DNA of 64,000 bases from JANXMY01 sp964251675. Lineage in GTDB: Bacteria; Armatimonadota; Armatimonadia; Armatimonadales; Capsulimonadaceae. Of the stretch, positions 56,780 through 64,000 are shown one piece after another. Position 1 is the stretch's first letter. The number at the start of each line of letters is the position of its first letter. The stretch spans positions 52,648 to 116,647 of the forward strand of contig CAXUKS010000010.1 in NCBI GenBank assembly GCA_964251675.1. The letters run 5' to 3'. The notes below the pieces were generated by a model. The model was not told the DNA's origin and searched no databases. It worked only from the letters and a program-made list of their open reading frames with translations. Made by a program: the position numbers and the translations under genes.

Positions 56780-58192
56780 TTAGAGGTTCAGCGGAACTGT
56801 GAAATGAAACGCGCTGCCCTGGCCTGGCTCGCTCTGCACCCAGATTTTGCCGCCGTGGGCTTGCACGGCCAGCTTGCAGAAGGTCAGCCCCAGGCCCGTG
56901 GACATCTTGCGGCCTGCTTTGCGGTTTTCCACCTGCCCGAACTTCTCAAAAATGCGGTCATGCGCGTCGGGCGGAATGCCTTCGCCGGTGTCGCGCACGG
57001 AAAACCGGAGGCAGTCTTCTTCGTGGGCCGCCGCCGCTGTGACCGTGCCGCCGAGAGGCGTAAACTTGATGGCATTGCCCAGCAGGTTGACCAGCGTGCG
57101 GCGCAGCTTGTCTTCATCACCCTGGAAGGGCGCAAGATCAGTGCGGGCGTCGGCCACCAGAGACAGCGTTCCGGCCTGGGCCAGCCCGCGCACCTGCGTG
57201 AAGGCCCGCTCAATCAGTGCCGCCGCCGTCAGCGGAGCCAGGTCCAGCGGAACCGTTTCCTGCTCCATTTTATCCACGTCCAGCAGGTCGTTGATCATGC
57301 CGAGCAAGGTCTGGCCGCCGTCGGTGGCGATGTCCAGCATCTCGGCCTGCGTTTCGTTCAGCTCGCCCACCAGCGGCAGGGTTTGCAGGCCGGTCAGCAG
57401 CGATGTCAGCGGCGTCCGCAGGTCATGGACGATCATGTGGGTTAAATCATCGCGCAGCCGCTCCAAATCCTGAAGCCTTTGGTAGCTTGCCGCCAGCTCT
57501 TTGGTGTGGCGAGCCTCGCGGTCCCGCGCCCGCTTTTCACGCAGGCTGGCCCCCACGCGGGCACGCAGGAGGGTGGGGTTGAAGGGCTTCGGCAGGTAGT
57601 CCGCCGCGCCCAGTTCAATGCAGCGCACGATGCTGTCCATCTGGTCCTGCGCCGAAATCATAATCACCGGCAGCCGCTGAGTCGCCGGGTCGGCTTTTAG
57701 CCGGGACAGCACTTCGTAGCCGTCCATCTCCGGCATCATCACGTCCAGCAGGATCACGTCAAACGGCTGCCCCGCCAGCACAGCCAGTGCCTCCGGGCCG
57801 CTCGCCGCCGTCACCGGCCAGTGCCCCTGCTTCTGCAGACGCTGCGCCAGCACATCCCGGTTTTCCGCGTTGTCATCTACAATGAGCAGCAGGCCGCCGT
57901 TTTCACTTTCGGCCATTATGCTGCCGCCGGGCGTATCCGGCGGGGCAGGGCGGACGGCAGAGAGCGCCGAGGTGGCGGCGGGCGGATTTGCGCTCAGCGC
58001 CTCCGCCGTCAGGCGCTCATCCACCAGTGCCAGCAGGCGGCGGCCCGCCTCGCGGATGCGCTCCACATCCGGCAGCAGGTCGGCCCGCTCGGAGCCTTCC
58101 AGCTCCTCAGCCACCATCTCGCCGTAGCCCAGCACATGACCAATCGGTGTCCGCAGGTCATGGCGCAGATCTGCCAGAGCCTCTTCATTCAC
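56780..58192 (-). CDS. Hybrid sensor kinase: HisKA-like segment, receiver, histidine kinase
   Basis: The 470-residue cytosolic protein is unusual. Residues 1-65 look like an isolated HisKA helix pair (RHDLRTPIGHVLGYGEM, His11) without an ATPase domain. A receiver domain follows with acidic pocket near 104-107, phospho-acceptor Asp150 and Lys202. Then come a coiled linker, a second HisKA with His256 in VHDLRTP and a full ATPase domain (LLGNAIKFTP; DTGEGIP; STGLGL). GTG start overlaps the response regulator stop. It probably receives phosphate from the upstream kinase and passes it on; there is no DNA-binding output. Confidence 0.9.
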   Translation of the reverse strand: MNEEALADLRHDLRTPIGHVLGYGEMVAEELEGSERADLLPDVERIREAGRRLLALVDERLTAEALSANPPAATSALSAVRPAPPDTPGGSIMAESENGGLLLIVDDNAENRDVLAQRLQKQGHWPVTAASGPEALAVLAGQPFDVILLDVMMPEMDGYEVLSRLKADPATQRLPVIMISAQDQMDSIVRCIELGAADYLPKPFNPTLLRARVGASLREKRARDREARHTKELAASYQRLQDLERLRDDLTHMIVHDLRTPLTSLLTGLQTLPLVGELNETQAEMLDIATDGGQTLLGMINDLLDVDKMEQETVPLDLAPLTAAALIERAFTQVRGLAQAGTLSLVADARTDLAPFQGDEDKLRRTLVNLLGNAIKFTPLGGTVTAAAAHEEDCLRFSVRDTGEGIPPDAHDRIFEKFGQVENRKAGRKMSTGLGLTFCKLAVQAHGGKIWVQSEPGQGSAFHFTVPLNL

Positions 58193-58578
58193 GCGGTACT
58201 CGCTTTCGTTTCCTGAGATCTCATCAGCAGAGCCTCGATCTTGCCGAGCAGGCGGGGCAGGTCCACAGGCTTGGTGTCGTAGTCGTCACAGCCCGCCGCT
58301 TCGGCTTTTTCCCGGTCGCCGGACATGGCATGCGCGGTCAGGGCAATCACGGGAATGGCGGCGGTTTCAGGGGCGGCCTTGATACGCCGCGTCGCTTCCC
58401 AGCCGTCCAGAACGGGCAGGCTCATGTCCATCAAAATCAAATCGGGGCAGTCGGCGGCCTGAGTGACGCCTGCCCCGCCATCGGCGGCAAGCGACACTTC
58501 GTAGCCTTTGCGGATCAGGCGGCGCGACAGCATATCCCGGTTGTCTTCGTTGTCTTCCACCAGCAGAATTCTAGCCAT
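58189..58578 (-). CDS. Single-domain response regulator (CheY-like)
   Basis: The 129-residue protein is one receiver domain: acidic pocket ILLVEDNEDNR, phospho-acceptor Asp51 in ILMDMSLPVLDG, Thr in IALTAHA and Lys in DTKPVD. It has no output domain, so it works as a phosphate shuttle. The ATG at 58578 overlaps the end of the hybrid kinase gene by eight bases, and its stop overlaps the next kinase start by four, so the three proteins are co-translated. Confidence 0.93.
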   Translation of the reverse strand: MARILLVEDNEDNRDMLSRRLIRKGYEVSLAADGGAGVTQAADCPDLILMDMSLPVLDGWEATRRIKAAPETAAIPVIALTAHAMSGDREKAEAAGCDDYDTKPVDLPRLLGKIEALLMRSQETKASTA

Positions 58579-61201
58579 GCGCGTTTTCCTTCCGTGCTGC
58601 GACCAGCTCTTTAATCTGTCCGAGCAGGGCATCGTGGTCCCAAGCTCCTTTTTGCAGAATGTTCTGGACGTGCCCGTTCAGGCGCTGCCGGTCTTCGTCG
58701 GTGATGTCTTTGGCGGTCAGCACGACGACGGGGATGTCGCGCCATTCGGGACGCTCACGCAGGCGATGAGCGAACTCAAAGCCGTCCATCTGCGGCATCA
58801 TCAGGTCCAGCAGAATCAAATTGGGGGCGCTCGCTTCCATTTGAGCCAGTGCATCGACGCCGTTGATCGCCTCGTCCACGCCCCAGCCTTCGCGCCCCAG
58901 CATCTCGTGCATCATCTCGCGGGTCGCGTCGTCGTCTTCGACCAGCAGTACGCGGCAGCCGCCTTCCACGCAGCGGCAGCGGCCCAGCAGGGCGGACAGC
59001 CGGCTTCGGTCCACAGGCTTGGTCAGATAATCCGTCGCACCCAGAGAAAAGCCCAGATTTTTGTCGTCTACCATCGTCATCATAATGACGGGGATGTCCT
59101 GTGTTTGTGTGTCGGCTTTTAGCTGCTGCAAAACGGCCCAGCCGTCCATGCCTGGCATCATCACATCCAGCGTGATTGCCACGGGCGACAGCGAACGTGC
59201 CAGCCGCAGGCCCTCCTCGCCGCTGGCCGCCGTTTCGGCCCGGAAGCCCTCTTTGGTCAAATAGCGGCGCATCAAATCCCGTGCGTTCGGGTCGTCGTCA
59301 ATCACCAGCACTCTATCGATAGCCACGGTGTTGTGCGTATCTTCAGGGTGACCCGGCCCGGACGCCGTCTGCGCTGGCGCGGCCTCAGCCTGCTTCGGGT
59401 CGGCCACAGCGACAGGCAGGCGCAGGGTAAACACCGATCCTTCGCCCGGCGCACTTTCTACCGTGCAGTCACCGCCCATCATCCGGCAGAACCGGCGCGT
59501 AATGGCAAGTCCCAGCCCTGTGCCGCCGTATTTGCGCGTGGTCGAGGCGTCGGCCTGCGAGAATGCCTCAAACAGCCCGGCCATCTGCTCCCCGGTCATG
59601 CCGATGCCGGTGTCGCGGACGGCGAACAGAACTTCGCCGTCTTCCCGATGGACATTCAGTGTGATTTCGCCGCCTTCTGTGAACTTGGCGGCGTTGGACA
59701 GCAGGTTGAAAAGAGACTGCCGCACTTTGGTCAAATCCGCCCGCATCGTGCCGATTTCGGGCGGGCAGTGAACTTGAAGGGCGTTGTTTTTTTTGGTGAT
59801 CAGCGGCTCGACCGTGGCGGCCACTTCGGCGGCCATGCCATCGACTTTGAACTCTTCCAAATACAGGTCCATTTTGCCTGCTTCGATTTTAGACAGGTCC
59901 AGAATGTCGTTGATCAGTGCCAGCAGATGCTTTCCGGCCCCCTGAATTTTTTGCAGGTCGGGCACAAAGCTGTTTAAGCCCTCTTCTTCGGCCTCTTCCT
60001 GAAGCATCTCCGAATAGCCCAGAATAGCGTTCATCGGTGTTCGCAGCTCATGGCTCATGTTGGCGAGGAACTGCGATTTGGTGCGGCTCGACGCTTCGGC
60101 GGCGTCTTTGGCCCGTAGCAGGTCCAGCTCAAACGCCTTGCGTTCCTGGATGTCCCGAAATGCCAGCACAACGCCGCTCAGCTCGGAATCCTGCCCGCCG
60201 GTGATCGGCGCAGCGACCATTTCTACTGGGACGGCGGCCCCGCCGCGTGTCAGCAGGCGCGTGTCCGGGTCGTCGCGGCTGCTTTGAAACGGCTGGCGGG
60301 TTTCCAGAACGTGCGGAACCGGCCCGCCGCCGTCGCCGCCTTCCAGCCGGAACACCTGGCTGATGGGCTGGCCGACCGCTTCTGCCTGCGTCCAGCCGGT
60401 CATGGCCTCGGCCTGCGGGTTCAGCAGGGTCACTCGCCCCGTGTCATCCGTTGCCAGCACCCCTTCGCCGAGGCTTCGCAGGACTGTAGACAGCCAGACC
60501 TGCCGCTCTTCGATGACGTGTGCCTGACGCCGCGCTGTGGCCGTTGCCTCAGAAAACTCGGTGGACAGCTCCTGAAGCTGCCGCCGGGACAGCAGGGCCA
60601 GCAGACCGCCCCCGGCCAGCGCCGCCAGCAGGGCCGTCGTGATGACATTCCAGGCCGTCTGCCGGGCCACAGTGCTGCGGTTGACACGCATGGCGTCTTC
60701 GGCGCTGATGAAGTCATCAAACTGCTCCCGCATCGCGTCCATCAGCGTCTTGCCCGCTGACACGCCAGCCTTCTGGCGCAGAAACGGAGCGCCCGGCGCG
60801 AGGGCAGCGATTTTGGCGTCGGCATCGGCGCCCCATTGCCCGCGCAAGGTTTGTATCTTTTGAACGCGCCGGGTCTGGACAGGGCTGTCCTGAACGCCTG
60901 CCGCCAGCGCGGCCAATGCGGGATCAATTTGTGCTGTGCCATTGGTGTAGGGCTGCAAATAGGCGGGATCAGAGGTTAGCAGGTAGCCCCGCTTGCCGGT
61001 TTCCATGTCCAGCAGGAACTTCTGGGAGACATTGGCCTGGGCGATAATTTTGTCGGTGCGGTCCACCCAGGCGAAGACGCGCAGCAGGTTGGTAATCTGC
61101 CAGATGAGCAGGCCGGACAGCAGGGCCATCAGGCCCAGGGGAAGCAAGGCGGCGCGGGTGAGCAGGCGATTAAAGCGTGTCTCGCTGATAATGGGTCGCA
61201 T
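58571..61201 (-). CDS. Membrane hybrid histidine kinase (CHASE3-PAS-HisKA-ATPase-REC-REC)
   Basis: The 876-residue protein has membrane helices near 15-40 and 185-207 bracketing a CHASE3-like sensor (VSQKFLLDMETGKRGYLLTSDPAYL). A PAS domain (about 235-355), HisKA with His384 in SHELRTPMN, an ATPase domain (FNLLSNAAKF, DTGIGM, GTGLGL), and two receivers with Asp679 and Asp799 follow. It senses a signal in the periplasm or membrane and starts the phosphorelay. The ATG is preceded by GGGTACAAC, not a ribosome site. Much longer open frames upstream are antisense to the neighbouring dehydrogenase and are rejected. Confidence 0.93.
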   Translation of the reverse strand: MRPIISETRFNRLLTRAALLPLGLMALLSGLLIWQITNLLRVFAWVDRTDKIIAQANVSQKFLLDMETGKRGYLLTSDPAYLQPYTNGTAQIDPALAALAAGVQDSPVQTRRVQKIQTLRGQWGADADAKIAALAPGAPFLRQKAGVSAGKTLMDAMREQFDDFISAEDAMRVNRSTVARQTAWNVITTALLAALAGGGLLALLSRRQLQELSTEFSEATATARRQAHVIEERQVWLSTVLRSLGEGVLATDDTGRVTLLNPQAEAMTGWTQAEAVGQPISQVFRLEGGDGGGPVPHVLETRQPFQSSRDDPDTRLLTRGGAAVPVEMVAAPITGGQDSELSGVVLAFRDIQERKAFELDLLRAKDAAEASSRTKSQFLANMSHELRTPMNAILGYSEMLQEEAEEEGLNSFVPDLQKIQGAGKHLLALINDILDLSKIEAGKMDLYLEEFKVDGMAAEVAATVEPLITKKNNALQVHCPPEIGTMRADLTKVRQSLFNLLSNAAKFTEGGEITLNVHREDGEVLFAVRDTGIGMTGEQMAGLFEAFSQADASTTRKYGGTGLGLAITRRFCRMMGGDCTVESAPGEGSVFTLRLPVAVADPKQAEAAPAQTASGPGHPEDTHNTVAIDRVLVIDDDPNARDLMRRYLTKEGFRAETAASGEEGLRLARSLSPVAITLDVMMPGMDGWAVLQQLKADTQTQDIPVIMMTMVDDKNLGFSLGATDYLTKPVDRSRLSALLGRCRCVEGGCRVLLVEDDDATREMMHEMLGREGWGVDEAINGVDALAQMEASAPNLILLDLMMPQMDGFEFAHRLRERPEWRDIPVVVLTAKDITDEDRQRLNGHVQNILQKGAWDHDALLGQIKELVAARKENAHG

Positions 61202-61211
61202 AATAATTTTT

Positions 61212-61217
61212 GTTGTA
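61212..61217 (-). promoter_or_regulatory. -10 box (GGGTACAAC) before the hybrid kinase start
   Basis: On the minus strand TACAAC ends ten bases before the ATG, followed by an AT-rich stretch without ribosome site. It is divergent from the box at 61274. Confidence 0.4.
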
Positions 61218-61273
61218 CCCAGAATGCCGTGCCTGTATGCTTCAAGCGGCTCCAAGAATGGGGAGCAAACGGG

Positions 61274-61279
61274 TATCAT
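61274..61279 (+). promoter_or_regulatory. -10 box (GGGTATCAT) six bases before the mannitol dehydrogenase-type gene
   Basis: TATCAT ends six bases before the ATG. GGGCGT fills the gap, too close to act as a ribosome site. Confidence 0.4.
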
Positions 61280-61285
61280 GGGCGT

Positions 61286-62689
61286 ATGACGCGACTGAAC
61301 ACGCACACCCTGCCAGGTCTGCCGCCCGCCGTGCAGACGCCGACCTACTCCCGCGACAGCCTCGTGCCTGCGATTGTGCATCTGGGAGTCGGCGGCTTTC
61401 ACCGCGCCCATGAGGCCGTCTATTGCGATGACCTGCTCCGGCAGGGCCTCGGCGACTGGGGCATTGTGGGCGTTGGCCTGCGCCCGGAAGACCGTGCCAT
61501 GCGCGATGCGCTCGTGCCGCAGGACGGCCTCTATACGCTGGTGACCCGCGATGCGGACGGCGACATGGCCCGCGTGGTCGGCTCGCTGATCCGCTATCTG
61601 TTCGCCCCGGAGCAGGATGCTGAAGTCCGGGCGGCGCTGGCCGCGCCGACCACTAAAATCGTCTCGCTGACCATCACCGAAGGCGGCTATGAGGACCCGA
61701 CCGGCCCGGCGTGGACGCACCTCGCCGCTGCGTTGGAAACCCGCCGCGCTCAGGGGACGCCGCCGTTCACGGTGCTGTCCTGCGACAACCTGCAGCACAA
61801 TGGCGAGGCTGCCCGCCGCGCTCTGGTCGCCGCCGCGTCGGCCCGCAGTGCCGACTTGGCCGCCTGGGTAGACGTGAATGTCGCGTTCCCGAATGCGATG
61901 GTGGACCGCATCACGCCGCAGACGACCGGCAGTGACCGGGAAATGGTCCGCACGAATTTTGGCATTGACGACGCCTGGCCAGTCGTCTGCGAGCCGTTCC
62001 AGCAGTGGATTGTGGAAGACACGTTCCCGCAGGGCCGCCCGCCGTGGGAGGCTGCCGGGGCGCAGTTCGTGACCGACGTTCACCCCTATGAAAGCATGAA
62101 GCTTGGGCTGCTGAACGGCAGCCACTTTGCGATGGCGTATCTTGGCTCTCTGGCGGGGTTTGAGACCGTGCCCGCCGTCATGGCCGACCCGGACTTCCGG
62201 CAGTTTATCTCGCGCCTGATGGACGACGAAGTGACGCCGCTCCTGCCGCCCGTGCCGGGCATTGACCTGACGGACTACAAAGCGACGCTGCTGCACCGGT
62301 TTGACAACCCGGCCATTAAAGACCAGATCACGCGGCTGTGCCTGGACGGCGCTCCCAAATTTCCCAAGTATCTGCGCCCTGCGCTGGAAAAAGCGATGGA
62401 AGAGGGTCGCCCCCGCCGCCTGCTGACGCTGGCGCTGGCAGGCTGGCTGCGCTACCTGACGGGCGAAGACGAGTCGGGCCGCGCCTATTCTATCAGCGAT
62501 CCGCGTCTTGGAGAGCTGCAGCCGCTCGCCCGCGCAGGCCGCACCGACCCGCGCTCGCTCCTGGCCGTGACGGACATATTCGGTCCTCTTGGTCAATCGT
62601 CGGAGCTGGTGCATGACCTGACCGAAGACTTAGAGAGTCTCTACGCCCACGGCGCACAGGCTACTCTAGCGGCGGCGCTGGTGGGCTAA
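61286..62689 (+). CDS. Mannitol dehydrogenase-family oxidoreductase (fructuronate reductase / mannitol 2-dehydrogenase type)
   Basis: The 467-residue protein is a long-chain NAD-dependent polyol dehydrogenase. The Rossmann start HLGVGGFHRAHEAVYCDDLL is diagnostic. Further segments are SLTITEGGY, VLSCDNLQHNG, FPNAMVDRITP, and the active-site KLGLLNGSHFAMAYLG, in which the Lys is catalytic. Family members reduce fructuronate, tagaturonate or fructose (to mannitol). Specificity cannot be read from sequence. It may feed sugars released by the secreted glycosidases into central metabolism. It is divergent from the hybrid kinase gene. Confidence 0.93.
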   Translation: MTRLNTHTLPGLPPAVQTPTYSRDSLVPAIVHLGVGGFHRAHEAVYCDDLLRQGLGDWGIVGVGLRPEDRAMRDALVPQDGLYTLVTRDADGDMARVVGSLIRYLFAPEQDAEVRAALAAPTTKIVSLTITEGGYEDPTGPAWTHLAAALETRRAQGTPPFTVLSCDNLQHNGEAARRALVAAASARSADLAAWVDVNVAFPNAMVDRITPQTTGSDREMVRTNFGIDDAWPVVCEPFQQWIVEDTFPQGRPPWEAAGAQFVTDVHPYESMKLGLLNGSHFAMAYLGSLAGFETVPAVMADPDFRQFISRLMDDEVTPLLPPVPGIDLTDYKATLLHRFDNPAIKDQITRLCLDGAPKFPKYLRPALEKAMEEGRPRRLLTLALAGWLRYLTGEDESGRAYSISDPRLGELQPLARAGRTDPRSLLAVTDIFGPLGQSSELVHDLTEDLESLYAHGAQATLAAALVG

Positions 62690-62701
62690 AAACGCCCTAG
62701 A

Positions 62702-62745
62702 GACCTACCTTTAGGAAGGACCCTGCGAAGCAAGGAAGGTAGATC
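62702..62745. repeat. Deletion derivative of the GACCTACCTTCC element
   Basis: The sequence keeps the left end GACCTACCTT and the right half AGGACCCTGCGAAGCAAGGAAGGTAG of the 43112 element, joined with the middle lost. Confidence 0.75.
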
Positions 62746-62746
62746 T

Positions 62747-62780
62747 CTGGCTCCCCCAGAATTGGGGGCGGGGGGGCCTC
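62747..62780. repeat. Half copy of the CCCCCAGAATTGGGGG element
   Basis: The stretch matches the right arm at 56333-56366, including the GGGGGGGCCTCTT end. It directly follows the derivative at 62702. The remaining 110 bases before the pyrophosphatase gene show nothing further I can name. Confidence 0.75.
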
Positions 62781-62890
62781 TTCCTGCCTTTGCATTCTGC
62801 CGAGAAGGAAAACGAGACACGCCCGCCGAATAGCACTCTTAACTAACGACGGTCTTTCTCTATTGATCACACTTTTGACCTGGAGACCCT

Positions 62891-63436
62891 ATGCCTTACC
62901 TGGAACTGCCGCTGGGCGAGCAGGCACCGACTATCGTAAATATGATCGTGGAAATCCCGCAGGGGTCCTCTAACAAATACGAGTTTGACCACGAGCTGGG
63001 CGTCTTCAAGCTGGACCGAACGCTCTATTCGCCTTTGTTCTATCCCTTTGACTACGGCTGGATTTGCGACACGCTGGCCGAAGACGGCGACCCGCTGGAT
63101 ATTCTGGTCATCACGACGCAGCCGACCTTTCCCGGATGCCTGATTGCCGCCCGCCCGCTCGGCGTCCTGATGATGCGCGATGAAAAGGGACCGGATGAGA
63201 AAATCCTGTCCGTGGCCGCCGCTGACCCGCGCTTTGAGGGCATCGAGCACCTGTCCGACCTGCCCGCCCACATCCTCAAAGAGATCGTTCATTTTTTCGA
63301 CATCTACAAAGACCTGGAAGACAAGGAAACCACCGTGCTGGGCTGGCAGGATGTCGCCACGGCCCATGCCGTGATTGAAAAGTTCCGTCTTCAGGGTGAA
63401 CACAGCCATTCACACAGCCACTCAGGCGCAAAATAA
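62891..63436 (+). CDS. ppa: Inorganic pyrophosphatase (family I)
   Basis: The enzyme hydrolyses pyrophosphate in the cytosol, driving biosynthetic reactions. The 181-residue protein has NMIVEIPQGSSNKYEFD, the YSPLFYPFDYGWI segment, and the family signature Asp65-Gly-Asp67-Pro-Leu-Asp70. At this length it is a normal bacterial family I form. The last 15 residues are an unusual His/Ser-rich tail (HSHSHSHSGAK) that might bind metal. CTGGAGA lies before the ATG. The next gene starts ten bases after the stop, so both are probably in one transcript. Confidence 0.96.
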   Translation: MPYLELPLGEQAPTIVNMIVEIPQGSSNKYEFDHELGVFKLDRTLYSPLFYPFDYGWICDTLAEDGDPLDILVITTQPTFPGCLIAARPLGVLMMRDEKGPDEKILSVAAADPRFEGIEHLSDLPAHILKEIVHFFDIYKDLEDKETTVLGWQDVATAHAVIEKFRLQGEHSHSHSHSGAK

Positions 63437-63445
63437 GGAGTAAGA

Positions 63446-64000
63446 TTGGGAAGCGCCTACACGCCGGGGCTGAAAGTCAGCCCCCATACACTGATTCAGC
63501 GGCTTCGCCGCCTGCCGCTCAAGGGTGACGTTCTGGTGGAAACAGGGCAGGCGGTGACGCCGGACACGATTGTCGCCCGCGCCTCGTTGCCGGGGCTGAT
63601 GCAGTCGGTCAAAGTCGCGGCGCAGCTTGGCATCGATGCCGACGAAATGCCCGCCACGCTGATTGTCAAAGAAGGGGACACGGTGGAAAAGGGCCAGATC
63701 CTGGCCGCCACCAAAGCGTTCTTCGGGATGTTCAAGTCGGAGGCCAAGTCGCCTGTGAGCGGCGTGGTGGAAACCATCAGTGCGGCCTCGGGCAATGTCG
63801 GCGTCCGGCAGCCGCCCCTGCCTATTAACCTGACAGCGTATCTGTCGGGAACTGTCGCGGAGACAATTGCCGGGGAAGGCGTCGTGGTGCAGACCGAAGG
63901 GGCGCTCATTCAGGGCATCTTCGGCATTGGCGGCGAGCGGGTGGGGGAGATTGAAATGGTCTCCGCGCAGCCCGAAGACGACCTGACCGAAGAGATGATC
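63446..64000 (+). CDS. Barrel-sandwich (biotinyl/RnfC-like) domain protein, cut by window edge
   Basis: The frame starts at TTG with AAGGAG five bases upstream and stays open for 185 codons to the window end. The segments LPLKGDVLVETGQAVTPDTIVAR and VKEGDTVEKGQILAATKAFF, followed by KSPVSGVVETIS, show the paired half-barrels of a biotinyl/lipoyl-like sandwich, but no Lys at a lipoylation turn is evident. I recall very similar proteins of unknown function, sometimes near glmL in other phyla; this is memory, not a search. The link to the glmL gene some 48 kb away is inference. Confidence 0.72.
   Translation, partial: MGSAYTPGLKVSPHTLIQRLRRLPLKGDVLVETGQAVTPDTIVARASLPGLMQSVKVAAQLGIDADEMPATLIVKEGDTVEKGQILAATKAFFGMFKSEAKSPVSGVVETISAASGNVGVRQPPLPINLTAYLSGTVAETIAGEGVVVQTEGALIQGIFGIGGERVGEIEMVSAQPEDDLTEEMI

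Noticed and set aside
61202..62614. Long N-terminal extension of the hybrid kinase (frame open for 470 more codons)
   Set aside because: The extension is antisense to the mannitol dehydrogenase-type gene and lacks domain structure; the ATG at 61201 starts right before the first membrane helix.
1..64000. CRISPR array, tRNA, rRNA or prophage genes
   Set aside because: I looked for regularly spaced direct repeats, tRNA-like T-arm sequences and phage structural genes and saw none. The repeats present are inverted and scattered, without spacers.

Overview
The window is about 64 kb of GC-rich bacterial chromosome, gene-dense on both strands. The gene content fits a free-living Gram-negative-type bacterium, most likely of the Armatimonadota or a neighbouring deep lineage. 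That placement is inferred from the gene mix (fused SecDF, GlmL-type ATPase, DUF1854 with its ABC transporter, large secreted glycosidases, a PEP-CTERM remnant, flagellar FliD/FliS, frequent TTG and GTG starts), not from a marker gene. There is no rRNA, tRNA, CRISPR array, integrase or recognisable transposase gene.

Layout. 1-4.1 kb: a cut secreted protein, a secreted SGNH hydrolase, a small membrane protein and the ribosome GTPase Der. 4.1-6.1 kb: an operon of a SIMPL-domain protein, a small membrane protein, an orphan antitoxin-like protein and two small unknown proteins. 6.2-10.1 kb: a very large secreted GH2 beta-galactosidase with its own consensus promoter. 10.3-13.8 kb: a tightly coupled run of two small conserved proteins, a toxin-antitoxin pair, DUF2071 and formate-THF ligase. 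14-18 kb: GlmL, DUF433, cytidine deaminase and a GH76 enzyme. 18-20.8 kb: an ABC exporter with a zinc-ribbon N-terminus plus DUF1854. 21-26.6 kb: hydrolase, TMEM175-like channel, a PEP-CTERM remnant, two DinB proteins, and a coupled GT2 / methyltransferase / metallophosphoesterase run. 26.6-34.3 kb: proline dehydrogenase, GNAT, a beta-propeller protein, a DEAD-box helicase with a long leader, an aldo/keto reductase and RsgA. 34.3-38.8 kb: a LolA-like protein and a GT4 / deacetylase / NTF2-like operon. 39-42.2 kb: FliD, FliS and a FliT-like protein. 42.3-49 kb: methyltransferase, an unknown secreted protein, RecJ and SecDF. 49-56.8 kb: GT1, acyl-CoA dehydrogenase-like protein, GH92 mannosidase, SDR, aldo/keto reductase, DUF4174. 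56.8-61.2 kb: a three-gene phosphorelay. 61.3-64 kb: mannitol dehydrogenase-type enzyme, pyrophosphatase and the start of a barrel-sandwich protein cut by the window edge.

Three secreted sugar enzymes (GH2, GH76, GH92) and a mannitol/fructuronate-type dehydrogenase suggest a polysaccharide-degrading lifestyle. Most minus-strand operons have 4-bp ATGA/GTGA/TTGA junctions, so translational coupling is the rule.

The most distinctive feature is a set of intergenic elements, mostly 120-220 bp, built as long inverted repeats whose arms carry smaller hairpins. At least five sequence families share parts of this plan. One copy is flanked by a perfect 9-bp direct repeat, one has 18-bp terminal repeats and supplies the stop codon of the gene it abuts, and others are half copies or internal deletions. 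They look like mobile, mosaic REP/MITE-type elements moved by an enzyme encoded elsewhere. A second pattern is a GGGTAnnAT-type -10 box placed 6-10 nt before several ATG codons without a ribosome binding site, suggesting leaderless transcripts.
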